Below, piece by piece: positions 62,901-64,000 of a DNA stretch of 64,000 bases (the stretch's first letter is position 1; the number at the start of each line of letters is the position of its first letter). Origin of the DNA: Osmia lignaria lignaria (lineage: Eukaryota > Arthropoda > Insecta > Hymenoptera > Megachilidae); NCBI RefSeq assembly GCF_051020975.1, contig NW_027478161.1, forward strand, positions 9,936,001 to 10,000,000. Reading direction: 5' to 3'. The notes under the pieces were generated by a model. It searched no databases. It saw only the letters and a program-made list of their open reading frames with translations, and was not told where the DNA came from. Position numbers and translations under genes: made by a program.

Positions 62901-63498
62901 ATATTTCTTCTTCTTGTTGTTCTTCTTCTGCACAGCTAAGCTGGAAGTGGCATTTGCAGCTCGCAATAGTGCAGAGTTACCTCAAAGAAAGGGGCCACGG
63001 TGTTTCTGTATCTCTATTATGTTGGTGCGGCTTCGGAACTTTTAAATATCTTGATATATCTCGAGAACTACGCATCTGATCAAAAAATATCATAGAACAT
63101 AAAAAGTAGGAAACATAATTCTCTACAAAAAAGGTCTCTTAACATTTTGCCATAGCTCGCTTCGTTTCCGAGATATTTGCAGATATATCTCAAGGGAAGG
63201 GGCCTGACGGACATATTTCGAGATATTTCTTCTTCTTGTTGTTCTTCTTCTGCACAGCTAAACTGGAAGTGGCATTTCCAGCTCGCAATAGTGCTGAGTT
63301 ATCTCAAAGAAAGGGGCCACGCTGTTTCTGTATCTCTATTATGTTGGTGCGGCTTCGGAACTTTTAAATATCTCGGTATATCTCGATAACTACGCTTCTG
63401 ATCAAAAAATATCATAGAACATAAATTGTAGGAAACATAATTCTCTACAAAAAAGGTCTCTTAACATTTTGCCATAGCTCGCTTCGTTTCCGAGATAT
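59957..63498. repeat. 11-unit HOR, copy 2 (3542 bp)
   Basis: Repeats copy 1 unit for unit with no length change. By eye I found three differences: CCATACCTCGC near 61221, ACATATCTCGAG near 61283, and CAAAGAAAG where copy 1 has CAATGAAAG. That is roughly 99.9% identity, the highest seen over such a length here. Confidence 0.9.
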
Positions 63499-64000
63499 TT
63501 GCAGATTCAGCTCAAAGGAACGGGCCTGACGGACATATTTCGAGATATTTCTTCTTCTTGTTGTTCTTCTTCTGCACAGCTAAGCTGGAAGTGGCATTTG
63601 CGGCTCGCACTAGTGCAGAGTTATCTCAAAGAAAGGGGCCACGGTGTTTCTGTATCTCTATTATGTTGGTGCGGCTTCGGAACTTTCAAATATCTTGATA
63701 TATCTCGAGAACTACGCATCTGATCAAAAAATATCATAGAACATAAAAAGTAGGTAACTTAATTCTCTACAAAAAAGGTCTCTTAACATTTTGCCATAGC
63801 TCGCTTCGTTTCCGAGATATTTGCAGATATATCTCAAGGGAAGGGGCCTGACGGACATATTTCGAGATATTTCTTCTTCTTGTTGTTCTTCTTCTGCACA
63901 GCTAAGCTGGAAGTGGCATTTGCGGCTCGCACTAGTGCAGAGTTATCTCAAAGAAAGGGGCCAAGGTGTTTCTGTATCTCTATTATGTTGGTGCGGCTTC
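63499..64000. repeat. 11-unit HOR, start of copy 3
   Basis: One full unit (GATTCAGCTC with ACTTTCAAATATC) and the partial next unit, preceded by the AGGTAACTTAATT linker, repeat the start of copies 1 and 2. The HOR therefore extends past the window. Confidence 0.85.
63821..64000. repeat. Partial satellite unit at right window edge
   Basis: The first 180 bases of a unit, ending inside the GGTGCGGCTTC block. It carries the CCAAGGTG variant, matching the second position of the 11-unit HOR (units at 56737 and 60279). The array and this HOR therefore continue to the right. Confidence 0.95.

Larger units (their letters stand above)
1..64000. repeat. 322-bp tandem satellite array filling the window
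   Basis: A single sequence of about 322 bp recurs head to tail from the first base to the last, always in the same orientation. Counting from the TTGCAG at 76, units start every 322 bp, giving 198 complete units to 63820. The only length changes are +1 in eight units, -3 in six and -1 in one. Each unit contains, in order, a GAGATAT/ATATCTC dyad around TTGCAG, a CT-rich tract, a CAGCTAAGCTGG-like block, a second TTATCTCAA block, a GGTGCGGCTTCGGAAC block, two ATATCTCG copies, a TGATCA site, an A-rich linker with GGTCTC, and TAGCTCGCTTCG. Composition is about 40% GC (129 of 322 counted in the unit at 76). No other sequence interrupts the array. I infer eukaryotic heterochromatin; the family name and host are unknown to me. 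Confidence 0.98.

Noticed and set aside
76..63723. About 170 open frames of 60-84 codons on the + strand, starting with QIYLKGRG-like residues
   Set aside because: They are the same repeat frame in each unit, open at TTG rather than ATG, carry no recognisable domain or signal, and are broken by inherited stops and +1/-1 indels. I do not annotate them as CDS.
1..64000. CRISPR array
   Set aside because: Repeats are regular, but the unit is 322 bp with no short repeat/unique spacer alternation. What varies are point variants of the same sequence.
1..64000. Mobile element with terminal repeats
   Set aside because: No flanking unique DNA, target-site duplication, transposase or reverse transcriptase coding was seen. 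The repetition is tandem over the whole window.

Overview
The whole 64 kb window is one uninterrupted tandem satellite DNA array. The basic unit is 322 bp, about 40% GC by hand count of the first unit. I counted 198 complete units (76-63820) plus partial units at both ends, all head to tail on the + strand. There is no unique sequence, transposable element, RNA gene, CRISPR array or credible protein-coding gene. Neither end of the array lies in the window. This points to a eukaryotic chromosome, probably pericentromeric or centromeric heterochromatin assembled from long reads. Insects often carry satellites of about 300-380 bp, so an insect host is plausible, but I do not recognise this family and cannot name the species.

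Units are counted from a TTGCAG at base 76. They step by 322 bp except for eight 323-bp units (one extra T; starts 3940, 8127, 15856, 16179, 18112, 20045, 21334, 22301), six 319-bp units (3-bp deletion in the pyrimidine tract; starts 35826, 36789, 39684, 40647, 42898, 43861) and one 321-bp unit (46112). Units differ by a limited set of linked diagnostic variants, so higher-order repeats (HORs) can be followed by eye.

Layout: 76-9737, mixed units without a regular HOR; 9738-14889, a 10-unit HOR in one and a half copies; 14890-22945, a HOR that shrinks 7>6>4>3 units along the array; 22946-24233, a 2-unit HOR; 24234-30995, a 5-unit HOR with one 4-unit copy; 30996-33249, mixed units; 33250-44501, a 12-unit HOR (3858 bp) with a nested 3-unit duplication and a 10-unit derivative; 44502-56414, a 12-unit duplication breaking into a mosaic; 56415-64000, an 11-unit HOR (3542 bp) in two complete, nearly identical copies and the start of a third.

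No genes work together here. The content is the history of unequal exchange. Several chimeric units have breakpoints confined to tens of bases, and a 107-bp tract of the 12-unit HOR matches a unit junction about 15.8 kb away. Most units carry an open frame of about 74 codons. It opens at TTG, is broken by inherited stop codons and frameshifts, and is best read as a by-product of the repeat.
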